A stretch of DNA of 64,000 nucleotides. Source: Candidatus Cryptobacteroides onthequi. GTDB taxonomy: Bacteria; Bacteroidota; Bacteroidia; Bacteroidales; UBA932. Under the pieces are notes generated by a model. The model was not told the origin of the DNA. It saw only the letters and a program-made list of their open reading frames with translations, and ran no database searches. A program made the translations under genes and the position numbers. Within the stretch, counting starts at the first letter, position 1. Every line of letters begins with the position of its first letter. The stretch covers positions 1 through 64,000 of the forward strand of contig JAGHSA010000013.1 in NCBI GenBank assembly GCA_018066125.1, given 5' to 3'. Positions 35,726 to 45,474 of the stretch are shown piece by piece.

Positions 35726-38700
35726 ATCTTATCGTGTCGTGAAAAAAGAAATGCCGGCAGCAGGAATACGATGGCTACGATGGAGAACAGCATGCCAGCC
35801 ATGGTCGCGAGAGCAAAGTCAAACCAGAAGACCTCCTTGGGACCTTCAAAAAGGAAAGGGACAAGGCCCAGAACAGTTGATGCCACCGTCATGAGGATCG
35901 GCCCCATCTTGGCGTTGAACGACCTGATATAACGGCGGATATTACGGTCAGACGGCATGCACATTCCACGACAGTGCCCATTGTAGCCCATGTAATGGAA
36001 AAGGATGTAGATGCCCGCGTTGACACAGATACCGCTAAGCATCACAAGCGCTGCAAAGCCGCCCTGGTCAAATGTCAGGCGGCTCAGTCCGAACACCTGG
36101 AACACGCCGATAAACGAGAAAGGAACCAGTGAGATGACCGCCAGCGACATGCGCAGAGACTCAAAGCAGATGCTGCAGATGATGAAAATGACCAGTACGA
36201 TGAGCAATACCAGTCCGATGTATCTTCTCTGTCCCTCCTGAGACCATCCATACGATGGGGATGAAGCCTTGAAACCGACCGGCAGGACCTTCTGGTTCAT
36301 ATGATCGACTACCTCCTTCGCCATCTTGGACTCCAGCTGATAGCTGCCTATGAAATCATAGCATATATTCACCTCATACGACTGGTTCATTTTCCTGATA
36401 GGGAAACCGGTCTGCCGCTTCACGATATCACCCACTCCTGCCAATGCGGTCTCCCTGCCCCCACTGCCGACCGGCGTATGCATTATGTGCCAAAGATCGA
36501 GAGAATCCCTGGCATCAGACTGCAGCACCACCTCAACCGGCCGCCCGGCTGCAGCCAGGGAAGTCACGTCACTGTCATACAGCGGAGCTCTCAGGTCTCC
36601 GTAATAGTCATATGGATTGATGCCCCTTATGAGCATCGACTCGAAATCATAGTCCAGTGAGAACTGCGTGGAAGGGACATCTCTCCGCCCTCCCTGGATC
36701 AGAGGCGCACTGACTCTCTTGTTGGACTCCACCATCTTCAGAACCTGGTCTGCATACGCCATAAGTTCGGAATAATTGTATCCCGACAGGGTGATGCACG
36801 ACATCCTGTAAACAGCAGACACATTATTGTTGAAATAGCTGTCATTCACCCCGGCAATCCTCCAGTTCGCTCCACCGAAATTGATGGCCATGGAAGTAGC
36901 CTCTGCCTTCAACCGGTCAGGGAAAGACGTGTATTCAAACTCAGGCTTGAACCTCACCTCGATATCGGCACTGGTGCTTGAGCTGATGGAGGTGGTATAG
37001 ACGCTTATCTCGTCGAACAGGGCCAGATAGTTCTCCATGCTCCTGACGACCTCGTTAAGCTGGGATATGGAGCATCCCTCCGGCATACTGGCATGGATCC
37101 ATAAGATCCTTGACGCAGGCTCCCTATAGAAGTTTGACCGCCCGAGCGCCTTGTGGAACAGAGCGAAAGACGTACCTGTCACCTTGTCGACATCCGCTCG
37201 ATTTCGGCCGTAAGCGCTGTCTTTCACAAGCCAGGCATACGCCTTCTGGAGCCTTGTACGGTCCTCTTCCCCTGATTTAGGCTCCGGAAGCAGGAATGTA
37301 GGAATGCCGAACGCTATCACCATGGCCGTCACGAGCATCCATTTGTGGGAACTGACATACCGGATATATGAGGCATATCTGCGGTTCCGGTCGAGGAGGC
37401 GTCCGGCACGGCCCGGAGACAGGCCACGGCGGCGCACCGGCATGCCGTCAAGAGTATCTAGCAGCGCCGGGACGAAGAGATACGCGACCAGCAGGGAGAC
37501 TGTCAGATTGGTGGCGATGACATAGATGAAATCCACGAGCATGGCCTTCTCCTTGTCGGGGAGCAACAGCACGACCAGCAGGGAGGCCACGGTAGTGAGA
37601 ACCGCGCTCAGCAGTGCGGCAAAGGCACGGCGGTCCCTGTGACGGGTATAGTGGTCCACCATGATGATGGAGCTGTCGATGATGATTCCGAGTGAGACGG
37701 TCATTCCAGCCAGAGAATATACGTGTATCCTTATCCCGAGAAGGACATAGATCGCGATGGCAGCCGCAATGTTGACAGACAGCGTAAGTGCCATGACCGC
37801 CGTATATTTCAGAGACCTGGATGTCAGAGCGACCAGCAGAAGCAGTATCAAGAGGCACAGCAGGGTGCGCCTGACAATCTTCTCTATCTCGGCCGCAATG
37901 TAACTGGAAGCGTCATACGACACTGATGCCGAGACAGAGTCCGGGAAGATGCTCTCAAGATCATGCATCACACTCTTTACCTTCGCCACCGTCTGAAGCA
38001 TGCTGGCGTCAGAGTCCACGCCTACCGAAAGAGCCACTGTATTCAGGCCGTTGACCCTGAAATAGGAGGTCGGTACCGACTCGCGGTATGAGCATGAGGC
38101 GATATCTCCAAGCCTCACGATGCGGCCTTCCACGCTCTTGACCGGGATATCGTCAAAGTCCGACGAGCCGGGCGAAAGCACACGTGAATGGCCGGAGCCT
38201 TTCAGGCGCACCACCACAGATGACTCTCCGTCTATGACAGTACCCACAAAGCTTTCCCCGAAATACTCGGTGATGGACCGGCTCAACTCTGACATGCCGA
38301 TGCCGAAAAGCCGGGCCTTCTGAGAATCGAAGGTCACTACCCAGCGATACGGAGTGCCACCGGTGATGTCGACATGGTCAACACCTTCTATGGAAACAAT
38401 AGGGATATACAGATGGTCCTCGGCATACTGCTCCAGTTCGAGAGAAGGCATGTCGCCTTTGATCGTGAAAGAAACAGCCGTCCTGGTCTTTTCCCCGGTC
38501 GATGACAGAGATAGAGACGGGTAGGATACCGAGGGCGGCAGAGACTCATATACATTGCGTATCGCCGAGGCCACCTCCAGCCGGGCCTGGGCCATATCAG
38601 TCCCGCGTCCGAATGTCACCGTCACGCTCCCCGCACCCTCGTACGAGACAGATGAGCATGATGTCACGGTCGGGATACGGCTCAGGACGCCCTCCAGCAC

Positions 38701-38889
38701 TGCCGTAGCTTCCATCTCCACCGCATATGGAGAGGCATCTTTCATAGAGAATGAGGCCGTGAGTGAACGCTCTGGCGGCAGAGGGGAATACTGCACCTTC
38801 AGCAGGCCGGCAGACGCCAGCCCTATGATCACGGCGACAGCAGTGACCAGCAGCACCGAGAAAGACGATATGCGCCCACGGCTGCTCAT
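35722..38889 (-). CDS. RND efflux permease, second subunit
   Basis: The 1055-residue product has the RND layout: an N-terminal helix, two large periplasmic loops and two groups of membrane helices. In the TM4 region the sequence is LGIIIDSSIIMVDHYTRH, so one of the two proton-relay aspartates of AcrB is present. The TM10 position reads GICVNAGIYILFHY without the usual Lys. It overlaps the first permease gene by four bases. Two different adjacent permeases suggest a heteromeric trimer of MdtBC type. Confidence 0.9.
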   Translation of the reverse strand: MSSRGRISSFSVLLVTAVAVIIGLASAGLLKVQYSPLPPERSLTASFSMKDASPYAVEMEATAVLEGVLSRIPTVTSCSSVSYEGAGSVTVTFGRGTDMAQARLEVASAIRNVYESLPPSVSYPSLSLSSTGEKTRTAVSFTIKGDMPSLELEQYAEDHLYIPIVSIEGVDHVDITGGTPYRWVVTFDSQKARLFGIGMSELSRSITEYFGESFVGTVIDGESSVVVRLKGSGHSRVLSPGSSDFDDIPVKSVEGRIVRLGDIASCSYRESVPTSYFRVNGLNTVALSVGVDSDASMLQTVAKVKSVMHDLESIFPDSVSASVSYDASSYIAAEIEKIVRRTLLCLLILLLLVALTSRSLKYTAVMALTLSVNIAAAIAIYVLLGIRIHVYSLAGMTVSLGIIIDSSIIMVDHYTRHRDRRAFAALLSAVLTTVASLLVVLLLPDKEKAMLVDFIYVIATNLTVSLLVAYLFVPALLDTLDGMPVRRRGLSPGRAGRLLDRNRRYASYIRYVSSHKWMLVTAMVIAFGIPTFLLPEPKSGEEDRTRLQKAYAWLVKDSAYGRNRADVDKVTGTSFALFHKALGRSNFYREPASRILWIHASMPEGCSISQLNEVVRSMENYLALFDEISVYTTSISSSTSADIEVRFKPEFEYTSFPDRLKAEATSMAINFGGANWRIAGVNDSYFNNNVSAVYRMSCITLSGYNYSELMAYADQVLKMVESNKRVSAPLIQGGRRDVPSTQFSLDYDFESMLIRGINPYDYYGDLRAPLYDSDVTSLAAAGRPVEVVLQSDARDSLDLWHIMHTPVGSGGRETALAGVGDIVKRQTGFPIRKMNQSYEVNICYDFIGSYQLESKMAKEVVDHMNQKVLPVGFKASSPSYGWSQEGQRRYIGLVLLIVLVIFIICSICFESLRMSLAVISLVPFSFIGVFQVFGLSRLTFDQGGFAALVMLSGICVNAGIYILFHYMGYNGHCRGMCMPSDRNIRRYIRSFNAKMGPILMTVASTVLGLVPFLFEGPKEVFWFDFALATMAGMLFSIVAIVFLLPAFLFSRHDKI

Positions 38890-41800
38890 TTCTTCCGGCG
38901 GCTATAGATGGCAGAATAGATCGCCGGCACCATAAACAGGCTGACGAAAGTACCCACAGTCATGCCGACTATGATGACCACCGCCATCGGGAACTGGAGA
39001 TCATCTCCCATGCTGCCGCGCCCAAGGAAAGGACATACTGCCAGAATGGTAGTGAGAGATGTCATCATGATAGCTTTCAGACGGCGGTGTCCGGCTGTAT
39101 GGATGGCCTCTTCAAGTCCGATGCCGTCTGAGCGGAGGCGGTTGATGGTATCTATCTTGAGGATGGAATCGTTGATGATGATACCGCATATGACTACCAG
39201 TCCGATAAGGGACATCAGGTTCAGACCTATGCCTGTCACCCAGAGCACGAGGAGGGATATCGCGACATCGACCAATATCTCCGACAATATGATAAGAGGC
39301 TGTATGAGAGACTCGAACTGGGATGCAAGGATGAGGAACAGCAGCAGGAAGGCTATCAGGAACACCAGGGCCATCTCTTCCACCATATGGCGCGTCTTGA
39401 ACCACGAACCGCTGAATGACACATCAAAACTGTCACCGGACAGGACATTTTCCCTGACGGCATCCATGGCTGCCGGTACGGATCCATCCGGGCAGTCTAT
39501 GTCATAGGGATAATATACTCCTTCCGGACCGGAGATTATCTCCTTGAAATCCCGCGTGTATGTCTGCCTCACCAGCGATGATACCGGTATCTCGACATCA
39601 CCGTCAGCAGTCTTCACGAACAGGCCGGACAGCAGACCGGCCAGGTCTCTGTGCATATCCGCTATGACGACATGGATCTGCCGTTCCCCTCTGGCTATGT
39701 CAAAGAGGTGGTCCCCTCCTATGGCATTTTGAAGCACTCCGGTCAGGGAAGACAGACTCACCCCGTACAGAGCCAGCATCTGGGGATCCGCCACATACAT
39801 GACATCCGTCTTCAGCTGAACCCGATCCAGATGATCCATGGCGGTAAGCCTGTCCAGATCCGCCACCGCCGTCAGTGTCGCGTCGACATCCATGTCTGCC
39901 GCAGATGACGGGCGCAGACGGGCCACCAGCAGGGGCTCATCTTCGGAGAAGACCATGTCGAAAATATTGCCCGAAGGGGCCCAGGAACTGACGGCAGAAG
40001 GCCAGGTGGCAGAGACTGCTTCCGAGAGTTCATCCTGAATGGCCAGAAGCGATCTCTGGTCACTGCACCTCACATAAAGCGATGCTTCGCTGACCGACTG
40101 GTCACCGCTGTGATCCAGCACAAACTGCTGCACTCCGGTCATGGATGTCATCTGCGACACCCGTCCCGAAATGGACTCTTCGAGGCGTCTCATCCTATCG
40201 GAGTTCTGTGCCAGCGTGATATGCTCGTTCCAGTCAATCTTCAACACGGCATCCTGGAAAGACATCTCCGGCAGCCGAGACTTAGGCATGAAAAGCAGAC
40301 TGACAGCAACGGCACCCGCACAGAAAAGAAGAATTCCCCATGAAAGGGATTTCTTTTCCAGGAATACTGCCAGTATCCTGTCATACAGCTTCACTCCGCT
40401 GTCCCAGGACAGGCGCCGGAGCAGCGGTGAGGGATGGAATGAATCCGACCCACGATACCACCACCAGTAATACACAGGAATCACTGTGACGGTGACAAGA
40501 TATGATGACAGCAGCACCACGGTCACAGAGACCGCCTGGTCCGAAAACATCGCCCCGGCCGTGCCGCTGACAAACACAAGAGGCAGAAAGACAGCGCATG
40601 TAGTCAGCACGGAACTGAGCATAGGCCCGAGCACTTCTCTCGTACCCGTCACGACCGCATCCCTGAGGCTGTCTCCGCGATTCCACCGGGAAGTGATATT
40701 GTCTGTAAGGATAATGGTGTTATCCACCATCATACCCACGCCCAACACAAATCCGGAAAGGGAAATGATATTGGCAGACATGCCTGTCACATAGAAGACA
40801 AACGCAGAGAATACAAGGGCAAGAGGTATCGTGATCGCCACCAGAGCGGCAGAACGGACGTCCTTCATGAACAGGAAGATGACCAGACAGGCAAAGAAAA
40901 TGGCCAGAAACACATTCAAGACAAGATTGTCTATCGAGTACTCCAGCAGCTCTGTCTGATCTCTGGTGACTGTGCAGACAATCTCCGGGTTTTCTCTGGC
41001 CACATCATCCAGGACAGCCGTCACGTCACGGCGGAGCTCGGACATCCTGGCATTGCTCTGCTTGATGACTGCCAGTGTGACTGCATCATGCCCGTCGGAT
41101 CGTACAAGGCCCAGCCTCTCTACAGGTACCTGTACGACCTGCGCCACATCCTTCACCTGGAGCGTCCTGTCCCCGACCCTGAACCAGATATCCTCCACAT
41201 CGCGTCTATCCGTCACAAAAGACTTGAATCGCACGCTGAATCGATATTCTCCGTCGCGTATGGAAAGACTCCCCAGATGCACGTCCGCAGAGCTGATATA
41301 CGTCCCCAGCTGCTCTGGCGTGATATTCATCTGAGACAGTTTGTCTATATCCGGGATTATGAGGATCTCATCTTCAGTATAGCCGCTGACATCCACCATG
41401 GCCACCGTGGACAGCTGCTCCAGACGTTTCGCAAATATCTGGCATGCGTAGTCACTCAGTTCGCCATGTGTCCCCTCCACCGCAGAGCTGAGGTTCACAT
41501 AGAACGCAGGGATATCTCCGGCACCTGCCTTGAAAACCTTTGGCCTGGGGATACCGGGAAGTGAGGACATGGCCCTGTCTATCTGCTCGTTCACCTCGAT
41601 GAATACCAGATTCATCCTGGTCCCGTGATCGAATGTAAGCCGTATGACGGCATCCTCGTCACGGGCGACAGCCGTGATGTCATCCAGAGCATTTATCTGC
41701 ATGAAACGCTGCCTCAACGGTCTGACCACAGACTGCTCGAGTTCGCGTGCAGGTACACCCGGGGCAGATACCTTGACCGTGACATACGGCACGTCCACAT

Positions 41801-41909
41801 CCGGGATCAGAGACACCGGGATATGCCTGATGCCCACAATACCCAGCACGATGGCCACCAGCATGATCATCGTGACGGTAACGGGTCTGTCAAGCAATCG
41901 TCTGAGCAT
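38886..41909 (-). CDS. RND efflux permease, first subunit
   Basis: The 1007-residue product begins MLRRLLDRPVTVTMIMLVA, typical of RND permeases. TM4 reads GVGMMVDNTIILTDN (single Asp) and TM10 GIIINDSILKIDTINRL with Asn in place of the AcrB Lys region. The periplasmic part includes the conserved PDVDVPYVTV strand near residue 36. It lies six bases after the adaptor gene and overlaps the second permease. Substrate unknown. The operon context suggests a product of the flanking peptide clusters or a drug or bile compound. Confidence 0.92.
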   Translation of the reverse strand: MLRRLLDRPVTVTMIMLVAIVLGIVGIRHIPVSLIPDVDVPYVTVKVSAPGVPARELEQSVVRPLRQRFMQINALDDITAVARDEDAVIRLTFDHGTRMNLVFIEVNEQIDRAMSSLPGIPRPKVFKAGAGDIPAFYVNLSSAVEGTHGELSDYACQIFAKRLEQLSTVAMVDVSGYTEDEILIIPDIDKLSQMNITPEQLGTYISSADVHLGSLSIRDGEYRFSVRFKSFVTDRRDVEDIWFRVGDRTLQVKDVAQVVQVPVERLGLVRSDGHDAVTLAVIKQSNARMSELRRDVTAVLDDVARENPEIVCTVTRDQTELLEYSIDNLVLNVFLAIFFACLVIFLFMKDVRSAALVAITIPLALVFSAFVFYVTGMSANIISLSGFVLGVGMMVDNTIILTDNITSRWNRGDSLRDAVVTGTREVLGPMLSSVLTTCAVFLPLVFVSGTAGAMFSDQAVSVTVVLLSSYLVTVTVIPVYYWWWYRGSDSFHPSPLLRRLSWDSGVKLYDRILAVFLEKKSLSWGILLFCAGAVAVSLLFMPKSRLPEMSFQDAVLKIDWNEHITLAQNSDRMRRLEESISGRVSQMTSMTGVQQFVLDHSGDQSVSEASLYVRCSDQRSLLAIQDELSEAVSATWPSAVSSWAPSGNIFDMVFSEDEPLLVARLRPSSAADMDVDATLTAVADLDRLTAMDHLDRVQLKTDVMYVADPQMLALYGVSLSSLTGVLQNAIGGDHLFDIARGERQIHVVIADMHRDLAGLLSGLFVKTADGDVEIPVSSLVRQTYTRDFKEIISGPEGVYYPYDIDCPDGSVPAAMDAVRENVLSGDSFDVSFSGSWFKTRHMVEEMALVFLIAFLLLFLILASQFESLIQPLIILSEILVDVAISLLVLWVTGIGLNLMSLIGLVVICGIIINDSILKIDTINRLRSDGIGLEEAIHTAGHRRLKAIMMTSLTTILAVCPFLGRGSMGDDLQFPMAVVIIVGMTVGTFVSLFMVPAIYSAIYSRRKK

Positions 41910-41915
41910 ATGGCA

Positions 41916-42992
41916 CTACTGACGCAGGCTTACGGTCGAGCCGTCCGCGAGATTGAGATTACCTGATACGATGACCGTATCTCCGGCGGCAAGATGAGCG
42001 CTTCTTTCACTATTCGCCTCCACTGCATACTCCCCCGAATTTGCAGCAAGCGTATGTACATAAACCCACTCTGCATGTCCCATACTGTACCTGAACAGGA
42101 CCTCGAGATTGTCCCTGATCACCACTGCGCTCTTGGGCACCACGAGCATATCCGCATCTGTGCTTTCCGCCGTCACCCTTACGTTCATCCCATCCATCAG
42201 GCCAGAGTCGCCTTTCACGGAAGCCTTGACGAGAATCTGGCCATTGCTGTCGATTGTCGGATTGACAGAAGAGATGGTGCCTGTCCTGGATTCTGCGTTG
42301 CGGCTGAAAGGAGAGACCCTGACGGTCTTGCCTTTTGAGATGTATGGCAGTTCCGACTCGAAGACATTGAACTCGACATCGTAGCTCCTGTCGTCGACAA
42401 GAGTACAGAACGGATCGGATCCTGTGGCATTGTGGGACTTATATGCCAGATCCGCCACCTTCCCGGAGAACGGTGCCCTGAGCACTGTCGCGTCAAGCTC
42501 GAGTTGAGCCTGCCTGAGCGAGATCTGAGCTCCTGTATAGCCGGACCTCATCTTGGCTACGGCAAGGATATCCTTGGGAACACTCATGGTATCTCTTGCA
42601 GGATAACCCAGACCGGCCAGATCTGTGTAGAGATCAAGCTCCGCCTTGTCCAGCACCAGGCGCGACGATTCCAGAGACATCCGTTTATCAGTATCCTCAA
42701 GTCTCGCCATGACAGTGCCTTCGGACACCCATTGGCCGTTGGAGACACTGATCTCGCTTATCACTCCTGCACCCCTGAATGATACGGGACTCCTGCGGCT
42801 GGCTGTCAGATGGCCGTTCGCGATGGTCTCGTGACTGAACGGGCGATGCTCCAGGACGACCACATCGACCTTGTTGACCTGAGGTGTATACTGGAGGCGT
42901 GTGTCACGCAGGGAATCCTGTCTGGAAGCCCGGGCACAGCCCGCCAGCAGGAGTACGCATGACACTGAAGCCATCAAACATATCTTATCCAT
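41916..42992 (-). CDS. RND periplasmic adaptor (membrane fusion) lipoprotein
   Basis: The 358-residue product has a lipoprotein signal (LLLAGCARAS). The HlyD-type order is visible: a beta-barrel or lipoyl half (FRGAGVISEISVSNGQWVSEGTVMARL), an alpha hairpin (SLESSRLVLDKAEL), the second lipoyl half (VLRAPFSGKVADL), then a C-terminal membrane-proximal domain. It bridges the permeases and TolC. It sits between the tolC-like gene and the permeases with 6-9-base gaps. Confidence 0.92.
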   Translation of the reverse strand: MDKICLMASVSCVLLLAGCARASRQDSLRDTRLQYTPQVNKVDVVVLEHRPFSHETIANGHLTASRRSPVSFRGAGVISEISVSNGQWVSEGTVMARLEDTDKRMSLESSRLVLDKAELDLYTDLAGLGYPARDTMSVPKDILAVAKMRSGYTGAQISLRQAQLELDATVLRAPFSGKVADLAYKSHNATGSDPFCTLVDDRSYDVEFNVFESELPYISKGKTVRVSPFSRNAESRTGTISSVNPTIDSNGQILVKASVKGDSGLMDGMNVRVTAESTDADMLVVPKSAVVIRDNLEVLFRYSMGHAEWVYVHTLAANSGEYAVEANSERSAHLAAGDTVIVSGNLNLADGSTVSLRQ

Positions 42993-43001
42993 AATGACTG
43001 A

Positions 43002-44480
43002 TCATTCTGTCATCTCACTGACCGGCACATCGATGTCTGCAGCATTGATGAAATCATACAGGGTCAGCTGACGCAACGTATAATAATAATTCCAAAAGTT
43101 TCCCAGATCGGAAGCATATTTCAGGACCGCGCTATCCTTTTCGCTCCGGGCGTTGTTGAACTCCAGCACTGTGGCTTCACCGCGGGAGAATCTGTCCATC
43201 ACCAGTTCAAACCTTTCCTCTGCGATATCACGCGCCCGGCGGGATGCCAGACACTGCTGGCGCTGGTTGTTGAACTGTCCCACCGCTGTGAATATGCTGC
43301 TCCGATACTCATTCTCGCTCTGTTCCACCTGGGCCCTGACCACATCTGCAGCAGCCTCCGCCTTTTTCACGCGCCCACGACCGAGCCCCCAGTCAAAGAT
43401 CGGGATTGAAAAAGACAGGCCCACCACTTCCTGATCCAGCAGATGCCGATATGCCGCAGCGAACTGCGCATCCGACTTTGACAGGCCGAAACGGGCATTC
43501 AGCTGCATCGACAGCCCCCTATTCGCCTTGGCCTGAGCTATTGCGGCCTCTGCATTGAGGACACTGATCTCATTACTCAGCACAAAAGAGGAATTCCTCA
43601 TCGCCTTTGACATCACCATGTCATAGTCCATCACGATATCCGGAAGCTCCTCACTTACGACTGGGGAGATGTCCAAGGTGCCATCTGTACCCAGAAATGA
43701 GCTCAGTGCCATCTGAGCCTCTCTGAGACCCGTCACACTTTCATTGATGGAGATACTGTCATTCAGGGCACGCAACTCCAGCTGAAGATACTCATCTCTG
43801 GTTATCACCCCCAGCCGGCTCTTCTCCGATGCGATATCTCTCATGCGGCAGGTATTGGCATAGTTTGACATGGCTGTCTCCCAGTTCTGACTGGCCTGCA
43901 CCAGATTGAAGAAAAGGTGCACAGCGCTGACAGTGACCTCTTCCATTTTCTCGACATATTCCCGCTTGGCCTTCTCGTACTCCCTTGGGGAGATCTCCCT
44001 TTCCCACTTGAATCGGTTATATGCAAACAGAGGCTGGGCATATGAGAATGTCAACGGCTGCGAATACCATGTCTTGACTCCTCCCAGACCAAACTGGTCT
44101 ATGCGGGACAGATCCGAATACAGGGACATCGTGCCCCCGGTGAGCGACACGTTCTGAGTCAGTGCCAGACCAAGACTGTTCTGCATGTTGTAGTTGTTGG
44201 TATAGACCATCTCACCTGTCTCATAGTTCTGCAGAAGTCTGAGAGATCTGTCGAAAGATGCCAGGTTCCCGTATAGACTCAGAGAAGGAAGAAGACTGGC
44301 CTTATAGGATCTGTAAGACCAATAGTCGGAGATAAAGGCAGATCTCGCGGCAAGGGCGGTCACCGACTGGCGACGCGCAGTCTCGACAGCATCGTTCAGA
44401 GTCATGCTCTGGGCATGGGAGAGTCCTGACACCAGAAGCATGGTGACAGCCGCTATGATACTGATTGACAATCTTCTCAT
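43002..44480 (-). CDS. TolC-like outer membrane efflux protein
   Basis: I start at 44480 (MRRLSISIIAAVTMLLVSGLSHAQ), which gives a proper signal peptide and 492 residues. The longer frame adds a non-signal stretch. Two long alpha-helical repeats of OEP type are visible, for example LNDAVETARRQS at the start and the repeat with ERFELVMDRFSRGEATVLEFNNARSEKD. It forms the outer channel of the pump. First gene of the efflux operon, downstream of the AraC gene. Confidence 0.9.
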   Translation of the reverse strand: MRRLSISIIAAVTMLLVSGLSHAQSMTLNDAVETARRQSVTALAARSAFISDYWSYRSYKASLLPSLSLYGNLASFDRSLRLLQNYETGEMVYTNNYNMQNSLGLALTQNVSLTGGTMSLYSDLSRIDQFGLGGVKTWYSQPLTFSYAQPLFAYNRFKWEREISPREYEKAKREYVEKMEEVTVSAVHLFFNLVQASQNWETAMSNYANTCRMRDIASEKSRLGVITRDEYLQLELRALNDSISINESVTGLREAQMALSSFLGTDGTLDISPVVSEELPDIVMDYDMVMSKAMRNSSFVLSNEISVLNAEAAIAQAKANRGLSMQLNARFGLSKSDAQFAAAYRHLLDQEVVGLSFSIPIFDWGLGRGRVKKAEAAADVVRAQVEQSENEYRSSIFTAVGQFNNQRQQCLASRRARDIAEERFELVMDRFSRGEATVLEFNNARSEKDSAVLKYASDLGNFWNYYYTLRQLTLYDFINAADIDVPVSEMTE

Positions 44481-44541
44481 TCCCGCCTCTCTTACAATGT
44501 GCAATATAAGCAAGATTATCCCAAATGGCAAGAACTGTTTA

Positions 44542-45426
44542 TCAGTAATCGAGGAGTGATTTACCTCGTCCTTCGGGCATCATTCCCCTGAATTCTTTCG
44601 GGGTCATACCACAATACGACTTGAAATACCTTGCAAAGTTTGATGGGTCACCAAAACCCAAATTATATGAGATCTCCTTTATCGTGAGATTGGGATTTAG
44701 AAGAAGCAGCTTTGCCCTGTGAATGACTGCACTTGAAATCCATTTAGGAAATGAGCGCCCGGTGGCGTTCTTGAGGATAGCAGCCAGATACCTAGAAGAT
44801 ACATTCAACTTCTCTGCATAATATGTGATTGGCCTGACCTGGACATCATCGAGATCCAACAGCTTGACAAAACCACTTACAACAGTGTTTCTTGAGAAGA
44901 GCCTGTCAAGATGTGATACCGGAGCAAAACCGGAAAACATGCTTTTGATCAAATGTACTATGCCGCGTCGGCAGTTGCTGCTGCGATAGTCACAAATGCA
45001 CTTGAAAAGATTTGCCATAGCCTCTTCGCCCTCAACAAAAGTATAGGGAACCGTTTCCACCTTTGGCACGCTCAGAAAATATTTCAAAGAAAGTGCATAA
45101 TGACCAAGCACATCCTTTACGAATGAAGGAGCCATCAGTACAATGGTTCCTCTAAAACCAGAAAGGCACAGATCGGTCAGCAGATGTTCTGGCATAAAAT
45201 ACAGCGCGGTCATAGGGGTCAAATGGTAAGAACCCCTCTCGTCTGCAAAGTAAGCCGACCCTGACTCGCATACCATAGAGATGCAACAATCCATCACAGC
45301 CGGCATGGCAATAGGTTTAAGACGGATTTCTCCAGATAATACAGCCAGTTCATCCCCGTAGAGAGATGATGTGTGAGCTGACAGAGACTTGAAGAGTGTT
45401 TTCACTCTCATTTTTGATTCAGTCAT
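44542..45426 (-). CDS. AraC-family transcriptional regulator
   Basis: The 294-residue product has an N-terminal cupin-like sensor half and a C-terminal AraC DNA-binding domain. The two helix-turn-helices are seen in VRPITYYAEKLNVSSRYLAAILKNATG and LTIKEISYNLGFGDPSNFARYFKSYCGMTPKEFR. It lies 61 bases upstream of tolC on the same strand and most likely controls the efflux operon. The sensed molecule is unknown; a peptide or glycan is possible from context. Confidence 0.92.
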   Translation of the reverse strand: MTESKMRVKTLFKSLSAHTSSLYGDELAVLSGEIRLKPIAMPAVMDCCISMVCESGSAYFADERGSYHLTPMTALYFMPEHLLTDLCLSGFRGTIVLMAPSFVKDVLGHYALSLKYFLSVPKVETVPYTFVEGEEAMANLFKCICDYRSSNCRRGIVHLIKSMFSGFAPVSHLDRLFSRNTVVSGFVKLLDLDDVQVRPITYYAEKLNVSSRYLAAILKNATGRSFPKWISSAVIHRAKLLLLNPNLTIKEISYNLGFGDPSNFARYFKSYCGMTPKEFRGMMPEGRGKSLLDY

Positions 45427-45474
45427 AAAAGGTTGTCAGGTTTCAACGCATAGCACCAATACCATGCCTGATCA

